Assembly (NCBI GenBank): GCA_016281435.1
Contig: JAEEIQ010000018.1
Span: forward strand, 1-64,000
DNA: 64,000 bases
Direction of reading: 5' to 3'
DNA from: Bacteroidales bacterium
GTDB lineage: Bacteria; Bacteroidota; Bacteroidia; Bacteroidales; UBA932
A model generated the notes under the pieces. It was not told the origin of the DNA. It worked only from the letters and a program-made list of their open reading frames with translations, and did no database searches. Each line of letters opens with the position of its first letter. Position 1 is the stretch's first letter. Shown here piece after piece: positions 35,491-45,263 of this stretch. A program made the translations under genes and the position numbers.

Positions 35491-36800
35491 CTTGAATGGT
35501 CTTTTTCAAATTCGGACATCCTTTCGTCAAGCACGTCGTACAATTCTTCCCTCATACGGCTCACGCAGGCCCGAACCCCTTGCTGGAGGCTTCCGGTAGT
35601 GGAAAGGCTGATGCTGCTGACTCCGTAATACATAAGCTCCAGGAGCAGCTGCTCCCCGCTCATCGAGCCATATCCCAGGGTGAAGAAGAAGCCGTCCCCG
35701 ACCTTGCGGGTGACATCCCTGTCGTAAACCACGCGGAAACCGTGACGGCAGAAGATATCCTTCATCCTGGCTGCCCTTCTTTCATACTCTCGTGTATCCT
35801 CCACGAAATTAATGACTCCGTCGCAGGAAAGGTCCAGCATCCTGGCATAAGCATACTGCGTCGTGGCCGTGCAGCCGCTCGTTATCATATACAATATCGA
35901 AGCGGTGAGGGTCACTCCGAACACTCCGGCGTCGTGATACCGCTCCGCGAGCGAAGGGTACACCTTCCCATAAAGGGCATCCCCGATGCAGCACAGGGCT
36001 ATACGCTGCCCGGCATAGCTGAATATCTTGGATGCGGACAGCATCAGGATATAGTTGTCGGTATAACGGGCGACGGTGGGCACGAACGGGGCTTCGAACG
36101 GATGGCCGAGGTCCCTGCGGTAATCCATGCAGAAATATGCCAGGTCCTCCATGACGACGACATCGTACCTTTCAGCCAGCTCGCCTATCACCTTCAGTTC
36201 CTCTTCCTCGAGGCATATCCATGCCGGATTGTTGGGATTGGAATAGATGATCGCGGCTATGTCGCCTGCAGCCAGTTCGCTCTCCAGTTTTTCCCGGAGC
36301 CTGGCCGCCCCGCGGTACGGATGTATGTCGAATTCCTTCCATCCGATGCCAAGGACACGCAACTGCGATTTCTGGATGGGAAAGCCGGGATCGATGAAAA
36401 GGACCTTGTCCTTGCCAGGAATCCGCTGGGTGCAGGCAATGAATGCTCCGAAGGACGCGGCGACCGAGCCTGTCGTCGGCACGCACCCGCGCGGGGATAT
36501 GTCGATGTCGATGAACGCCTTGACGAAGCGGGAAGCGGCCTTCTTGAGCTCCGGGACACCTGCCGCGGCAGGGTACTGGGACCCTATCCCGCTATCCAGG
36601 GCCTTTTTCTCGGCCTCGATGCCGTAACGGTTCATCGGAAGCCCGGGAGAGCCCTGATCCATGCGTATGAAGGGTATGCCGGTCTTCTGCTCGAGCGACT
36701 GGGCCACGAGAAGCACCTCCCCGATGGTCGCCTTCGACAGGTCGGCAACGCTCTGCTCCCTGCAGGTCTGCGCTACAAGTTCCTCGCTGAATATCCTCAT
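35487..36800 (-). CDS. PLP-dependent class I/II aminotransferase
   Basis: This 437-residue fold-type I aminotransferase has the cofactor motifs YSNPNNPAW, VVMEDLAY, and SASKIFSYAGQR with the PLP lysine. The specific substrate is not clear. Methionine, aromatic or aspartate amino acids are all possible. The aromatic operon at 8-17 kb lacks an aminotransferase, so this one could serve it. The ATG at 36800 overlaps the ilvE stop (ATGA), and its own stop overlaps metY. Confidence 0.82.
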   Translation of the reverse strand: MRIFSEELVAQTCREQSVADLSKATIGEVLLVAQSLEQKTGIPFIRMDQGSPGLPMNRYGIEAEKKALDSGIGSQYPAAAGVPELKKAASRFVKAFIDIDISPRGCVPTTGSVAASFGAFIACTQRIPGKDKVLFIDPGFPIQKSQLRVLGIGWKEFDIHPYRGAARLREKLESELAAGDIAAIIYSNPNNPAWICLEEEELKVIGELAERYDVVVMEDLAYFCMDYRRDLGHPFEAPFVPTVARYTDNYILMLSASKIFSYAGQRIALCCIGDALYGKVYPSLAERYHDAGVFGVTLTASILYMITSGCTATTQYAYARMLDLSCDGVINFVEDTREYERRAARMKDIFCRHGFRVVYDRDVTRKVGDGFFFTLGYGSMSGEQLLLELMYYGVSSISLSTTGSLQQGVRACVSRMREELYDVLDERMSEFEKDHSR

Positions 36801-37837
36801 CCTTCGATATGATGGCACCAGCCGTGGATGTCCTCGGCCTCTCCGAACTGGACGGAGGTGATGGATTTGTAAAGCTTCGTGCAGACGGGACCGACCTTGC
36901 CGTCCTCCACGTAGCGGAAGGAGCGGCTGACCTTGTCTTCAGCCAGCACGGGCTTCATGTCTATATGCGACATCGGGGTGATCACGACGGCGGTGCCGCA
37001 TCCGGCCGCTTCGTCGAATTCGCCAAGTTCACCGACGGGGACGGGGCGCTTTTCAACCTTCATCCCGAGGTCGGCCGCGACCTCCTGCAGGGTCATGTTC
37101 GTGATCGAAGGCAGGACGCTGTCGGAAAGGGGCGTAACATAGGTATTACCCTTGATTCCGAAGAAGTTGGACGAGCCGAACTCATCCACGAATTCACGTG
37201 TGGCGGAATTCAGGTAGAGCAGTTCCGCATAGCCCTGCGCATGCGCGATGCGGTAAGGGACGAAGGTGCCGGCATAGTTGGCGCTCAGCTTGTAGGAACC
37301 GGTTCCCTTCGGCGCGGCCCTGTCGTAGTCGCCTGGAATGACCGCGGCGGCGGAGCGAAGATGCGCTCCGTAATAAGAACCTGCGGGGGCGCACATCACG
37401 GCCAGGACAGCCTCCGGGAAGGGTACTAGCTGCATCTGGGGATGCGGCGCGAAAAGGAGCGGCCTTATGTACATGGAAGCCTGATGGCCGTAAGGCGGCA
37501 GGAATTCGAGGTTGTTCTGCACGCAGAGTTCGCACATCTTGATGAACATCTCCTCCGACGGAACCGGTATGCCAAGGAACGAGGCGGAACGGGCCATGCG
37601 GGCCGCGTTCTTGTCCGGCCGGAACATGGCTATGCGTCCGTCCTTCTGGCGGAAAGCCTTGAGTCCCTCGAAGCAGGAAATCGCATAATGAAGGCCCTGG
37701 GTGAAGGGGTCGATCGTGAATGAGAAGACTTCGGTCAGTTCGATGTCCGACCATGCGCCGTCCTTGTAACGTGCCAGGACGACCGTCCTCGTGCGGTAGG
37801 CGTCAAAGCCCAATGAATCCCAATCTATCTGTGCCAT
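36797..37837 (-). CDS. ilvE: Branched-chain amino acid aminotransferase
   Basis: This 346-residue fold-type IV PLP enzyme performs the last step of leucine, isoleucine and valine synthesis. Family features are FEGLKAFR, the catalytic lysine in KGTGSYKLSANY, and DEFGSSNFFGI followed by LPSITNMTLQEVAADLG. Its length fits the larger IlvE subfamily. It lies 2 bases after leuB. Confidence 0.94.
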   Translation of the reverse strand: MAQIDWDSLGFDAYRTRTVVLARYKDGAWSDIELTEVFSFTIDPFTQGLHYAISCFEGLKAFRQKDGRIAMFRPDKNAARMARSASFLGIPVPSEEMFIKMCELCVQNNLEFLPPYGHQASMYIRPLLFAPHPQMQLVPFPEAVLAVMCAPAGSYYGAHLRSAAAVIPGDYDRAAPKGTGSYKLSANYAGTFVPYRIAHAQGYAELLYLNSATREFVDEFGSSNFFGIKGNTYVTPLSDSVLPSITNMTLQEVAADLGMKVEKRPVPVGELGEFDEAAGCGTAVVITPMSHIDMKPVLAEDKVSRSFRYVEDGKVGPVCTKLYKSITSVQFGEAEDIHGWCHHIEG

Positions 37838-37839
37838 GA

Positions 37840-38898
37840 TTAAATATGTGCAGCGACCCAGTCACCCACCTCGGAAGTGGAATAAGCCTTTCCGCCGGCG
37901 GCCAGGTCTTCGGTTACTATATTGTTGTCTATGCTTGCGGCGACGGCCTTGCGTATGGCGCGTCCCTCATCCATCAGTCCGAAAGCGTACTCGAACATCA
38001 TCGCTGCCGACAGGATTGTCGCAAGGGGGTTGGCGATGTTCTTCCCGGCGGCCTGCGGATAGGAGCCGTGGATGGGCTCGTAAACTCCCGTATGCTCCCC
38101 TATCGAAGCCGAAGCCAGAAGGCCCATCGAACCGGTGATGCAGCTCGCCTCGTCCGTCAGGATGTCCCCGAAGGTATTCTCTGTCACAAGGACGTCGAAG
38201 AAACCGGGACAGCGTATGATCTGCATCGAAGCGTTGTCCACGAACATGTAGTCGGTCGTCACTTCCGGATACAGGGGCGCGATCTCGCGGGCCACCTGCC
38301 TCCACAGACGGGAAGACTCGAGCACGTTGGCCTTGTCCACGACGGTGACGTGCCTGCGTCGGCGCATGGCATACTCGTAGGCCAGTTTCAGGATACGCTC
38401 CACCTCGTAGCGGTGGTAGATGTTAGTGTCGAACGCGGTATCCCCGCCGTCCAGACGGCCCTTCTCCCCGAAATACATGCCGCCTGTCAGTTCCCTCAGG
38501 CACAGGAACTCGACACCTTCGACGAGTTCACGCTTGAGCGGGCTCTTGTCGACGAGGGAGTCGAAGGTCTCGACGGGACGAAGGTTGGCATAGAGGCCCA
38601 GTTTCTTGCGCATGGCGAGAAGACCCTGCTCGGGACGCACCTTTGCGGTGGGATCGTTGTCATACCTGGGGTCGCCAACGGCTCCGAAAAGCACGGCGTC
38701 GCTCTCGAGACAGGTCTTGAAAGTCTCCTCGGGGAACGGGTCCCCGCATTCGTCGATCGCGCAGGCCCCGACCTTGGCAAAGCTGTAGCTTATCTCGTGG
38801 CCGAAGCGCGCCGCGACGGCATCCACGACCTTGACGGCCTGTTCAACCACTTCCGGGCCGATGCCGTCACCCGGGAGTTTGGCAATCTTCAGTTTCAT
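37840..38898 (-). CDS. leuB: 3-Isopropylmalate dehydrogenase
   Basis: This 352-residue enzyme oxidatively decarboxylates 3-isopropylmalate in leucine synthesis. Motifs are [33 protein letters not shown] region at about residues 86-108, [11 protein letters not shown], and DNASMQ followed by [14 protein letters not shown]. It may also act on 3-methylmalate if the neighbouring synthase makes citramalate. The ATG overlaps the preceding gene as ATGA. Confidence 0.95.
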   Translation of the reverse strand: MKLKIAKLPGDGIGPEVVEQAVKVVDAVAARFGHEISYSFAKVGACAIDECGDPFPEETFKTCLESDAVLFGAVGDPRYDNDPTAKVRPEQGLLAMRKKLGLYANLRPVETFDSLVDKSPLKRELVEGVEFLCLRELTGGMYFGEKGRLDGGDTAFDTNIYHRYEVERILKLAYEYAMRRRRHVTVVDKANVLESSRLWRQVAREIAPLYPEVTTDYMFVDNASMQIIRCPGFFDVLVTENTFGDILTDEASCITGSMGLLASASIGEHTGVYEPIHGSYPQAAGKNIANPLATILSAAMMFEYAFGLMDEGRAIRKAVAASIDNNIVTEDLAAGGKAYSTSEVGDWVAAHI

Positions 38899-40439
38899 CC
38901 TATCAGATTATCTTCTATTATGTTCAACATCTTTACAGTGGCCTTGATGGCCGCTTCGGTCTGGTCGGCGTCGAGGCCCCGGGTCTTGAGGCCGGAACCT
39001 TTCCAGTCCCAGCTGATCACGGTCTGCACGAGGGCATCCGTCTTGCCTCCCGGAGGGATGCTGACGGCATAGTCGGTCAGCCTGGGATGGGGCTTGCCGA
39101 GCTTGTCATAAACCTTCCAGAGGGCCTTCATGAAGGCGTCGTACTGACCGGCCCCGGAAGATACTTCCTCGTATTCGTTTCCGTCTATGCTGATGCGTAT
39201 GGTTGCAACCGGACGCATCTTGCGCGTAAGTTGCAAGGAATAATTGACGACTTTGATCCGGTCCGCGCCTTTGGTGAATTCCCCTTTCAGCACATCGGAA
39301 ATGATGTACGGGAGGTCCTCCGTCGTGACGGTCTCTTTCCTGTCCCCAAGCTCGACAACCCTTTCGGTCACCAGCCTGATCTGCTCCGGAGTCAGCTTTA
39401 TGCCGAGCTCATCGAGGTTCTTCGCGACGCTGGCCTTGCCGGAAGTTTTCCCGAGTGCATATTTGCGCACACGGCCGAAACGTTCCGGCATGAGGGCGTT
39501 CTCGTACAGGCCGCCCTTGCTGTCCCCGTCGGCATGGATTCCTGCGCTTTGCGTGAAGACGGCCTCGCCCACGACAGGCTTGTTCTCCGGAATCCGTATG
39601 CCGGAAATCCCGGCCACATAGCCGCAGACATGCGAGAGGGCCTTCTCCTGTATGGAATTATGCAGATGCAGGTGGTCGTTCAGCATGGCCACGACGGAAG
39701 CCAGCGGAGTGTTGCCGCTGCGCTCCCCGAGCCCGTTCACGGTGACATGCACTCCCCTTGCGCCGGCTTTCAGGGCCGCCATCGTATTGGCCACCGCCAG
39801 ATCGTAATCGTTGTGGCCGTGGAAATCGAAATGCAGCCCGGGATAGCGGGCGGTCATACGGCTTACGTACTCGGACGCGCTATCCGGATTGAGGACACCG
39901 AGGGTGTCGGGAAGAAGGAAACGACGTATCGGTAGTCCGGCAAGACTGTCCAACAAGCCATACACGTACTCAGGGGATGAAGCCATACCGTTGGACCAGT
40001 CCTCGAGGTAGAGATTGACCGTCATTCCCTTTGAGACTGCCGTCCCGACGGCTTTCACGATATCACCGGCGTGCTGCTCCGGCGTCTTCCCCAGCTGGCA
40101 CTGAAGATGCCGGAGGGACCCCTTCGCAAGCAGGTTGATAACCCTGCCGCCCGCCTCGAAGATCCAGTCTATGCTGCGGGTTTCATCTATGAACCCGAGG
40201 GCTTCGACCCTGTCCAGGCAGCCGGCTTCCCGGGCCCAGGCGCATATCTTGGAGAAAGCCTTGAGTTCACCGGCGGAGACGCGGGCGGAGGCCGCCTCGA
40301 TGCGGTCGACCTTCAGCTCCTCGAGCAGCAGCCGCGCAATGGAGAGTTTCTCTTCATCATTGAAGGAAACGCCCGCGGTCTGCTCCCCGTCGCGCAGGGT
40401 CGTGTCGAGGATCTCAATATGTCTTGCGTCCTTTTTCAA
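38895..40439 (-). CDS. 2-Isopropylmalate / (R)-citramalate synthase family protein
   Basis: This 514-residue enzyme is a second member of the LeuA family in the same operon. The catalytic TIM barrel starts with [15 protein letters not shown] and contains [12 protein letters not shown] and [13 protein letters not shown]. The C-terminal regulatory LeuA_dimer domain lies at about residues 370-510. As a true leuA is present 2 kb away, this one is a good citramalate synthase (CimA) candidate, which would make 2-oxobutyrate from pyruvate and acetyl-CoA for isoleucine. The start overlaps leuD by 26 bases. Sequence alone does not separate the two activities. Confidence 0.8.
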   Translation of the reverse strand: MKKDARHIEILDTTLRDGEQTAGVSFNDEEKLSIARLLLEELKVDRIEAASARVSAGELKAFSKICAWAREAGCLDRVEALGFIDETRSIDWIFEAGGRVINLLAKGSLRHLQCQLGKTPEQHAGDIVKAVGTAVSKGMTVNLYLEDWSNGMASSPEYVYGLLDSLAGLPIRRFLLPDTLGVLNPDSASEYVSRMTARYPGLHFDFHGHNDYDLAVANTMAALKAGARGVHVTVNGLGERSGNTPLASVVAMLNDHLHLHNSIQEKALSHVCGYVAGISGIRIPENKPVVGEAVFTQSAGIHADGDSKGGLYENALMPERFGRVRKYALGKTSGKASVAKNLDELGIKLTPEQIRLVTERVVELGDRKETVTTEDLPYIISDVLKGEFTKGADRIKVVNYSLQLTRKMRPVATIRISIDGNEYEEVSSGAGQYDAFMKALWKVYDKLGKPHPRLTDYAVSIPPGGKTDALVQTVISWDWKGSGLKTRGLDADQTEAAIKATVKMLNIIEDNLIG

Positions 40440-41016
40440 AAGCTTCTATCTTGTCTTTGTTCTGCAGAAGATAGTCGATGTCGTCGAGAGCGTTCTGCAG
40501 GCAATATTTCTTATAACCCGATATCGGGAAAGACTCGCTCCTGCCGGTTGCGAGATTCGTTACGGTCTGCGCCGGAAGGTCAATGCGGACCCGTGTGGAC
40601 GGGTCGGCGGCGATGCTCGCGTGCAGTTCGGAAAGGAAAGCCTCCGAGACGGTCACGGGCAGGACGAAATTGTTCAGCTCATTGTTGCGGTGGATATCGG
40701 CGAATGAACTGGCTATCACGGCCCTGAAGCCATAGCCGGCTATGGCCCAGGCGGCATGCTCGCGGCTGGATCCGGAACCGAAGTTCTTCCCGGCCACGAG
40801 GATGCAGCCCCCGTAGCGGGGATCGTTCAGCACGAACCCTTCCTTCGGGCGGCCGTCCGAATCATATCTCCAGTCGCAGAAAAGATTATCTCCGAAGAAC
40901 TTCTCGTCCCTAGTCGTCGCCTTCAGGAAGCGGGCCGGGATTATCTGGTCCGTGTCCACGTTGTCGGCCGGCAGCGGAACGCACCGGCTCTCCAGTATGT
41001 CGAATTTCTGTTTCAT
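40414..41016 (-). CDS. leuD: 3-Isopropylmalate dehydratase small subunit
   Basis: This 200-residue subunit completes isopropylmalate isomerase. Motifs are [14 protein letters not shown] and [13 protein letters not shown], both typical of LeuD. It overlaps leuC by 4 bases and the next gene by 26 bases, so the two subunits are likely made in fixed ratio. With LeuC it may also isomerise citramalate. Confidence 0.95.
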   Translation of the reverse strand: MKQKFDILESRCVPLPADNVDTDQIIPARFLKATTRDEKFFGDNLFCDWRYDSDGRPKEGFVLNDPRYGGCILVAGKNFGSGSSREHAAWAIAGYGFRAVIASSFADIHRNNELNNFVLPVTVSEAFLSELHASIAADPSTRVRIDLPAQTVTNLATGRSESFPISGYKKYCLQNALDDIDYLLQNKDKIEAFEKGRKTY

Positions 41017-42380
41017 AGCAATTCTCTTGGATCGATCACTTTGCCCGTGACGGCGGCAGCCGCTGCGGTCAGGGGGCTTGCAAGCATCGTCCGCGCGCCG
41101 GGCCCCTGACGTCCTTCGAAATTGCGGTTGCTCGTCGAAACGGAATACTTCCCGGCAGGTATCTTGTCGTCGTTCATGGCAAGGCAGGCGGAACAGCCGG
41201 GCTGGCGTATCTCGAAGCCCGCCTCGGCAAGGACCTTGTCAAGACCCTCGGAGGCTATCTGGCGGCTGACGGCCCAGGAGCCGGGCACAAGCCAGGCAGT
41301 CACTCCCGGAGCCTTGCGGCGGCCTTTCACCACGGAAGCGAAAGCGCGGAAATCCTCTATGCGCCCGTTGGTGCAGGCACCGAGGAACACATAATCGACG
41401 GGATGGCCGAGCAGGGACTGTCCAGCCTCGAATCCCATGTAGTCCAAGGCCTTGCGCGGAGTGTCCGCGGGAATGGTCCCGTCCACGGGCATGCCCTGGC
41501 CGGGATTGGTGCCGTACGTTATCATGGGACGAATGTCGGCCGCGTCGAAGACCAATTCCTTGTCGAAGACGGCGTCGTCGCCGCTCTTCAAGGTCTTCCA
41601 GTATTCGACGGCCTTGTCCCATTCTTCTCCCTTGGGAGCGTACTGGCGGCCTTTCAGATACTCGAAAGTGGTCTCGTCAGGAGCGATGAAGCCCCCGCGT
41701 GCGCCCATTTCGATAGAAAGGTTGCTAAGCGTGAGCCGGCCTTCCATGGAAAGGGACCGTACGGCCGAACCCCTGTACTCGATGAAATACCCGGTAGCGC
41801 CGGAAGTAGTGATCTTCATCATGAGGTACAGGGCCATATCCTTGGCTGTCACACCCTTGCCGAGTTCTCCCTCGATGCGTATGCTCATCGACATGGGCTT
41901 CTTCTGCAGTATGCACTGGGAAGCGAGCACCATCTCCACTTCGGAGGTGCCGATTCCGAACGCGACCGCTCCCATGGCCCCGTGCGTGGAAGTATGCGAA
42001 TCGCCGCAGACTATGGTCATCCCGGGCAGGGAAAGCCCTTTTTCGGGTCCTACGACGTGGATGATCCCGTTATCGGGACTCATCATGCCGTAATATGTGA
42101 GACCGAACTCCGCGGCGTTGCGCTCGAGCGCATCGACCTGGGCTTTCGAAAGCGGCTCGGTGATGGGCTTGTCCTGGTCATGGGTCGGGGTGTTGTGGTC
42201 CGGCATGCAGAATATGCGCTCGGGCCGCAGGCACCTGATCCCTCTGGAACGAAGTCCGTCGAATGCCTGCGGAGATGTGACCTCATGACAGTACAGCCTG
42301 TCGATATAAAGCTGCTGCGGGCCGTCTTCCAGCACGGAAACGACGTGCGAATCCCATATCTTGTCGAAGAGGGTGTTCAT
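41013..42380 (-). CDS. leuC: 3-Isopropylmalate dehydratase large subunit
   Basis: This 455-residue aconitase-family subunit carries the 4Fe-4S cluster. The cluster cysteines are in CTNGRIEDF and in [10 protein letters not shown]. Other motifs are [10 protein letters not shown] and [13 protein letters not shown]. The length is usual for bacterial LeuC. Its ATG shares a base with the leuA stop (TGATG). Confidence 0.96.
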   Translation of the reverse strand: MNTLFDKIWDSHVVSVLEDGPQQLYIDRLYCHEVTSPQAFDGLRSRGIRCLRPERIFCMPDHNTPTHDQDKPITEPLSKAQVDALERNAAEFGLTYYGMMSPDNGIIHVVGPEKGLSLPGMTIVCGDSHTSTHGAMGAVAFGIGTSEVEMVLASQCILQKKPMSMSIRIEGELGKGVTAKDMALYLMMKITTSGATGYFIEYRGSAVRSLSMEGRLTLSNLSIEMGARGGFIAPDETTFEYLKGRQYAPKGEEWDKAVEYWKTLKSGDDAVFDKELVFDAADIRPMITYGTNPGQGMPVDGTIPADTPRKALDYMGFEAGQSLLGHPVDYVFLGACTNGRIEDFRAFASVVKGRRKAPGVTAWLVPGSWAVSRQIASEGLDKVLAEAGFEIRQPGCSACLAMNDDKIPAGKYSVSTSNRNFEGRQGPGARTMLASPLTAAAAAVTGKVIDPRELL

Positions 42381-43879
42381 CAGTCCTTGAATTTGTTTAT
42401 ACAGTCAATGTAAGCTTCGACCGAGCCCGTCACGATATCGGTGTTGGCGCCGAACCCGTAATACACGTGGCCGTCGTATTCGACCTGCATATGCACCTTC
42501 GCCACGTCGTCGGAACCCTTCGTGATGTTCTGTATCGTGAATTCCTTGATAGTCATATGGCGCTTGATGATGCACTTGAGGGCATTGATGGCCGCATCCA
42601 CGGGGCCGTTTCCGACCGAAGCAGCCTCGAACTTCTCCCCTGCGATGTCGACTCCGATGCTCGCAATGGGCCTGACGCCCACGCCGCTGGTGACCTGGAG
42701 ATAATCGAGTTTCAGATGGTGGTTGCTGCTCCTTTCCGCGCCGGCGAGGACGAGAAGGTCGTCGTCATTGACTTCCTTCTTCTTGTCGGCTATCTTGAGG
42801 AACTCCTGGTATATCCGGTCGAGCTTCTCATCCTCCACCTTGATGCCGAGAGTCTCCAGGCGGGTCTTCAGCGCGGCGCGGCCGCTGCGGGCCGTCAGCA
42901 CTATGGAATTGCCGTCCAGGCCTATGTCCACGGGATCGATGATCTCGTACGTGGTCATGTTCTTGATCACTCCGTCCTGGTGGATTCCGGATGAATGCGC
43001 GAAGGCGTTGCGGCCGACGATGGCCTTGTTCGCCTGTACGGGCATGTTCATCAGACTCGAGACCGTACGGCTGAGCGGCCATATCTTCTGGGTCTTGATG
43101 TTGGTGTCCAACTGGATGTCGTTGTGGCACTTGAGTATCATGACAATCTCCTCGAGCGCTGTGTTACCGGCCCTTTCGCCAACGCCGTTGATAGTGACCT
43201 CGCACTGGCGCGCGCCGTTCAGCAGGCCTGCCATCGTATTGGCCGTGGCCATGCCGAGGTCATTGTGGCAATGGGTGGATATTATCGCGTTCTCTATGCC
43301 GTCCACGTGGTCGCAGAGGTACTTGATCTTCGCCCCGTACTCCGCCGGCAGGCAATAGCCCGTCGTGTCCGGGATGTTGACCACGGTAGCCCCGGCCTTG
43401 ATCACGGATTCGATGACCCTGGCCAGATACTCGTTGTCGGTACGCCCGGCGTCCTCGGCGTAGAATTCCACGTCGTCGACATATTTCCTGGCATACTTTA
43501 CGGCCTTGACGGCACGCTCGAGTATCTCCTCCCGGTTCGAGTTGAACTTGTACTTTATATGGGTGTCGGATGTGCCGATCCCGGTGTGGATCCTCTTGTG
43601 CTTGGCGTAGCGGAGGGCTTCGACGGCGACGTCTATGTCCTTCTCCACGGCGCGGCTCAGGGCGCATATCGTCGGCCATGTGACGGCCTTCGATATCTCC
43701 ACGACCGAATTGAAGTCACCCGGACTCGAGATCGGGAATCCGGCCTCGATGACATCCACGCCGAGCTCCTCGAGGGCTTTCGCCACCTGGATCTTCTCGA
43801 CGGTGTTTAGCTGGCAGCCGGGGACCTGTTCCCCGTCGCGGAGGGTCGTGTCGAATATAAATACCCGGTTGTTGTCCAT
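42380..43879 (-). CDS. leuA: 2-Isopropylmalate synthase
   Basis: This 499-residue enzyme commits carbon to leucine by condensing 2-oxoisovalerate with acetyl-CoA. The barrel begins [16 protein letters not shown], has [14 protein letters not shown] and [14 protein letters not shown], and the C-terminal regulatory domain spans about residues 390-495, the usual leucine feedback site. It sits between ilvC and leuC with short gaps. Residue differences from the second family member downstream (EQVPGC versus EQTAGV) fit different keto-acid substrates. Confidence 0.94.
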   Translation of the reverse strand: MDNNRVFIFDTTLRDGEQVPGCQLNTVEKIQVAKALEELGVDVIEAGFPISSPGDFNSVVEISKAVTWPTICALSRAVEKDIDVAVEALRYAKHKRIHTGIGTSDTHIKYKFNSNREEILERAVKAVKYARKYVDDVEFYAEDAGRTDNEYLARVIESVIKAGATVVNIPDTTGYCLPAEYGAKIKYLCDHVDGIENAIISTHCHNDLGMATANTMAGLLNGARQCEVTINGVGERAGNTALEEIVMILKCHNDIQLDTNIKTQKIWPLSRTVSSLMNMPVQANKAIVGRNAFAHSSGIHQDGVIKNMTTYEIIDPVDIGLDGNSIVLTARSGRAALKTRLETLGIKVEDEKLDRIYQEFLKIADKKKEVNDDDLLVLAGAERSSNHHLKLDYLQVTSGVGVRPIASIGVDIAGEKFEAASVGNGPVDAAINALKCIIKRHMTIKEFTIQNITKGSDDVAKVHMQVEYDGHVYYGFGANTDIVTGSVEAYIDCINKFKD

Positions 43880-43885
43880 AAAAAA

Positions 43886-44935
43886 TTACTTCTTGTTGTT
43901 TTCGGGACGGAGTGCACGTACGGTGACGGCGGTGCGCCACATTTCGCTTTCGCGGAGCGCCTTCAGTTCCTTCTCGAGACCTTCGCGGTAGTCGGGCTTG
44001 CTGTTGGCGTCTATGGAAATCTGGGCCTCATTGCCGCTCTTGACGCTGGCATAAAGCTTCTGGACGACGGGCTTGATGGCATCGTGGAAGGGTCCCATCC
44101 AGTCGAGGGCACCCCTCTGGGCGGTAGTGGAGCAGTTGGCGTACATCCAGTCCATGCCCTTTGCGGCGAACAGGGGCATCAGGGACTGCGTCAGCTCCTC
44201 GACAGTCTCGTTGAAGGCTTCGGAAGGGGTATGGCCGTTCTCGCGCAGCACCTCGTACTGGGCGGAAAGCAGGCCCTGGATGGCTCCCATGAGGGATCCG
44301 CGCTCACCGGTCAGGTCGGAAGTGGCCTCGCGCTGGAAGGTGGTCTCGAAGAGATAACCCGAGCCGATTCCTATCCCGAGTGCAATGGTATTCTGCATCG
44401 CCTTGCCGGACACATCCTGGTAGACGGCATAGGAGGAATTGATTCCGCGGCCCTCGAGATAGAGGGAACGGACCGTGGCTCCGGAACCCTTCGGGGCTAC
44501 CATGATGACGTCAATGTCCTTGGGAGGGACACAGCCTGTGCGGTCATTCCAGGTGATGGCGAACCCGTGGGAGAAATAAAGGGTCTTGCCGGGCGTCAGG
44601 TACTTCTTGATCACAGGCCACACGCTCATCACGGCAGCGTCAGAAAGCAGGCACATAACGATGTCACCCTTGTCGCAGGCCTCTTCGATGCCGAAGAGCG
44701 TCTCTCCGGGCACCCAGCCGTCCGCGATGGCCTTCTCGTAGGTCTTTCCGGGACGCTGGCCGACTATCACCTTGAACCCGTTGTCCCTGAGGTTGAGGGA
44801 CTGACCGGGGCCCTGGACGCCGTAGCCGATGACGGCTATAGTCTTGCCTTTCAGTGTCTCACGCGCCATTTCAAGCGTAAACTCATCGCGGGTCACGACA
44901 TTCTCTTCGACTCCGCCAAAATTCATTTTTGCCAT
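43886..44935 (-). CDS. ilvC: Ketol-acid reductoisomerase
   Basis: This 349-residue class I enzyme rearranges and reduces acetolactate or acetohydroxybutyrate for valine and isoleucine. Features are the nucleotide-binding GYGVQGPGQSLNLRD, VAPKGSGATVR and the metal-binding DLTGERGSLMGA with YEVLRENGHTPSEAFNE further on. It lies 4 bases after ilvN. Confidence 0.95.
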   Translation of the reverse strand: MAKMNFGGVEENVVTRDEFTLEMARETLKGKTIAVIGYGVQGPGQSLNLRDNGFKVIVGQRPGKTYEKAIADGWVPGETLFGIEEACDKGDIVMCLLSDAAVMSVWPVIKKYLTPGKTLYFSHGFAITWNDRTGCVPPKDIDVIMVAPKGSGATVRSLYLEGRGINSSYAVYQDVSGKAMQNTIALGIGIGSGYLFETTFQREATSDLTGERGSLMGAIQGLLSAQYEVLRENGHTPSEAFNETVEELTQSLMPLFAAKGMDWMYANCSTTAQRGALDWMGPFHDAIKPVVQKLYASVKSGNEAQISIDANSKPDYREGLEKELKALRESEMWRTAVTVRALRPENNKK

Positions 44936-44939
44936 AATC

Positions 44940-45263
44940 TTATAGGTTTATATTATTACTTTCACGTTCTTTCAGGAATTCCAGCACGGTATCCCGCTCT
45001 TTCGAGGACCTCTCGTTGTCCACCTCCCAGAATGCCTTCACGACATCCACCTTCTTCTCGATCTGGGCGACGACGGCACGGATCCTCGTTTCGGTCGTGC
45101 GGGTAAGTATCTTGAACTTGTGTATTCCCTCGATCGTGGAAGGATACACGAGCAGTTTCTCGATATTGAGGCTGCGCCTCGTGAAAATGCCGGCCACCGC
45201 ACTGAGAAGACCTACCTGGTTCTCCGTGTAAGCCGTTATCTCATAAAGTTTCTCAGTTTCCAT
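44940..45263 (-). CDS. ilvN: Acetolactate synthase small subunit (short form)
   Basis: This 107-residue regulatory subunit consists of one ACT domain (YEITAYTENQVGLLSAVAGI) plus a short tail. It is closer in size to E. coli IlvN than to IlvH-type subunits of about 160 residues, and lacks their C-terminal domain. It should confer valine feedback on IlvB. I chose the ATG at 45263 over a TTG two codons upstream. It overlaps ilvB by 11 bases. Confidence 0.88.
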   Translation of the reverse strand: METEKLYEITAYTENQVGLLSAVAGIFTRRSLNIEKLLVYPSTIEGIHKFKILTRTTETRIRAVVAQIEKKVDVVKAFWEVDNERSSKERDTVLEFLKERESNNINL

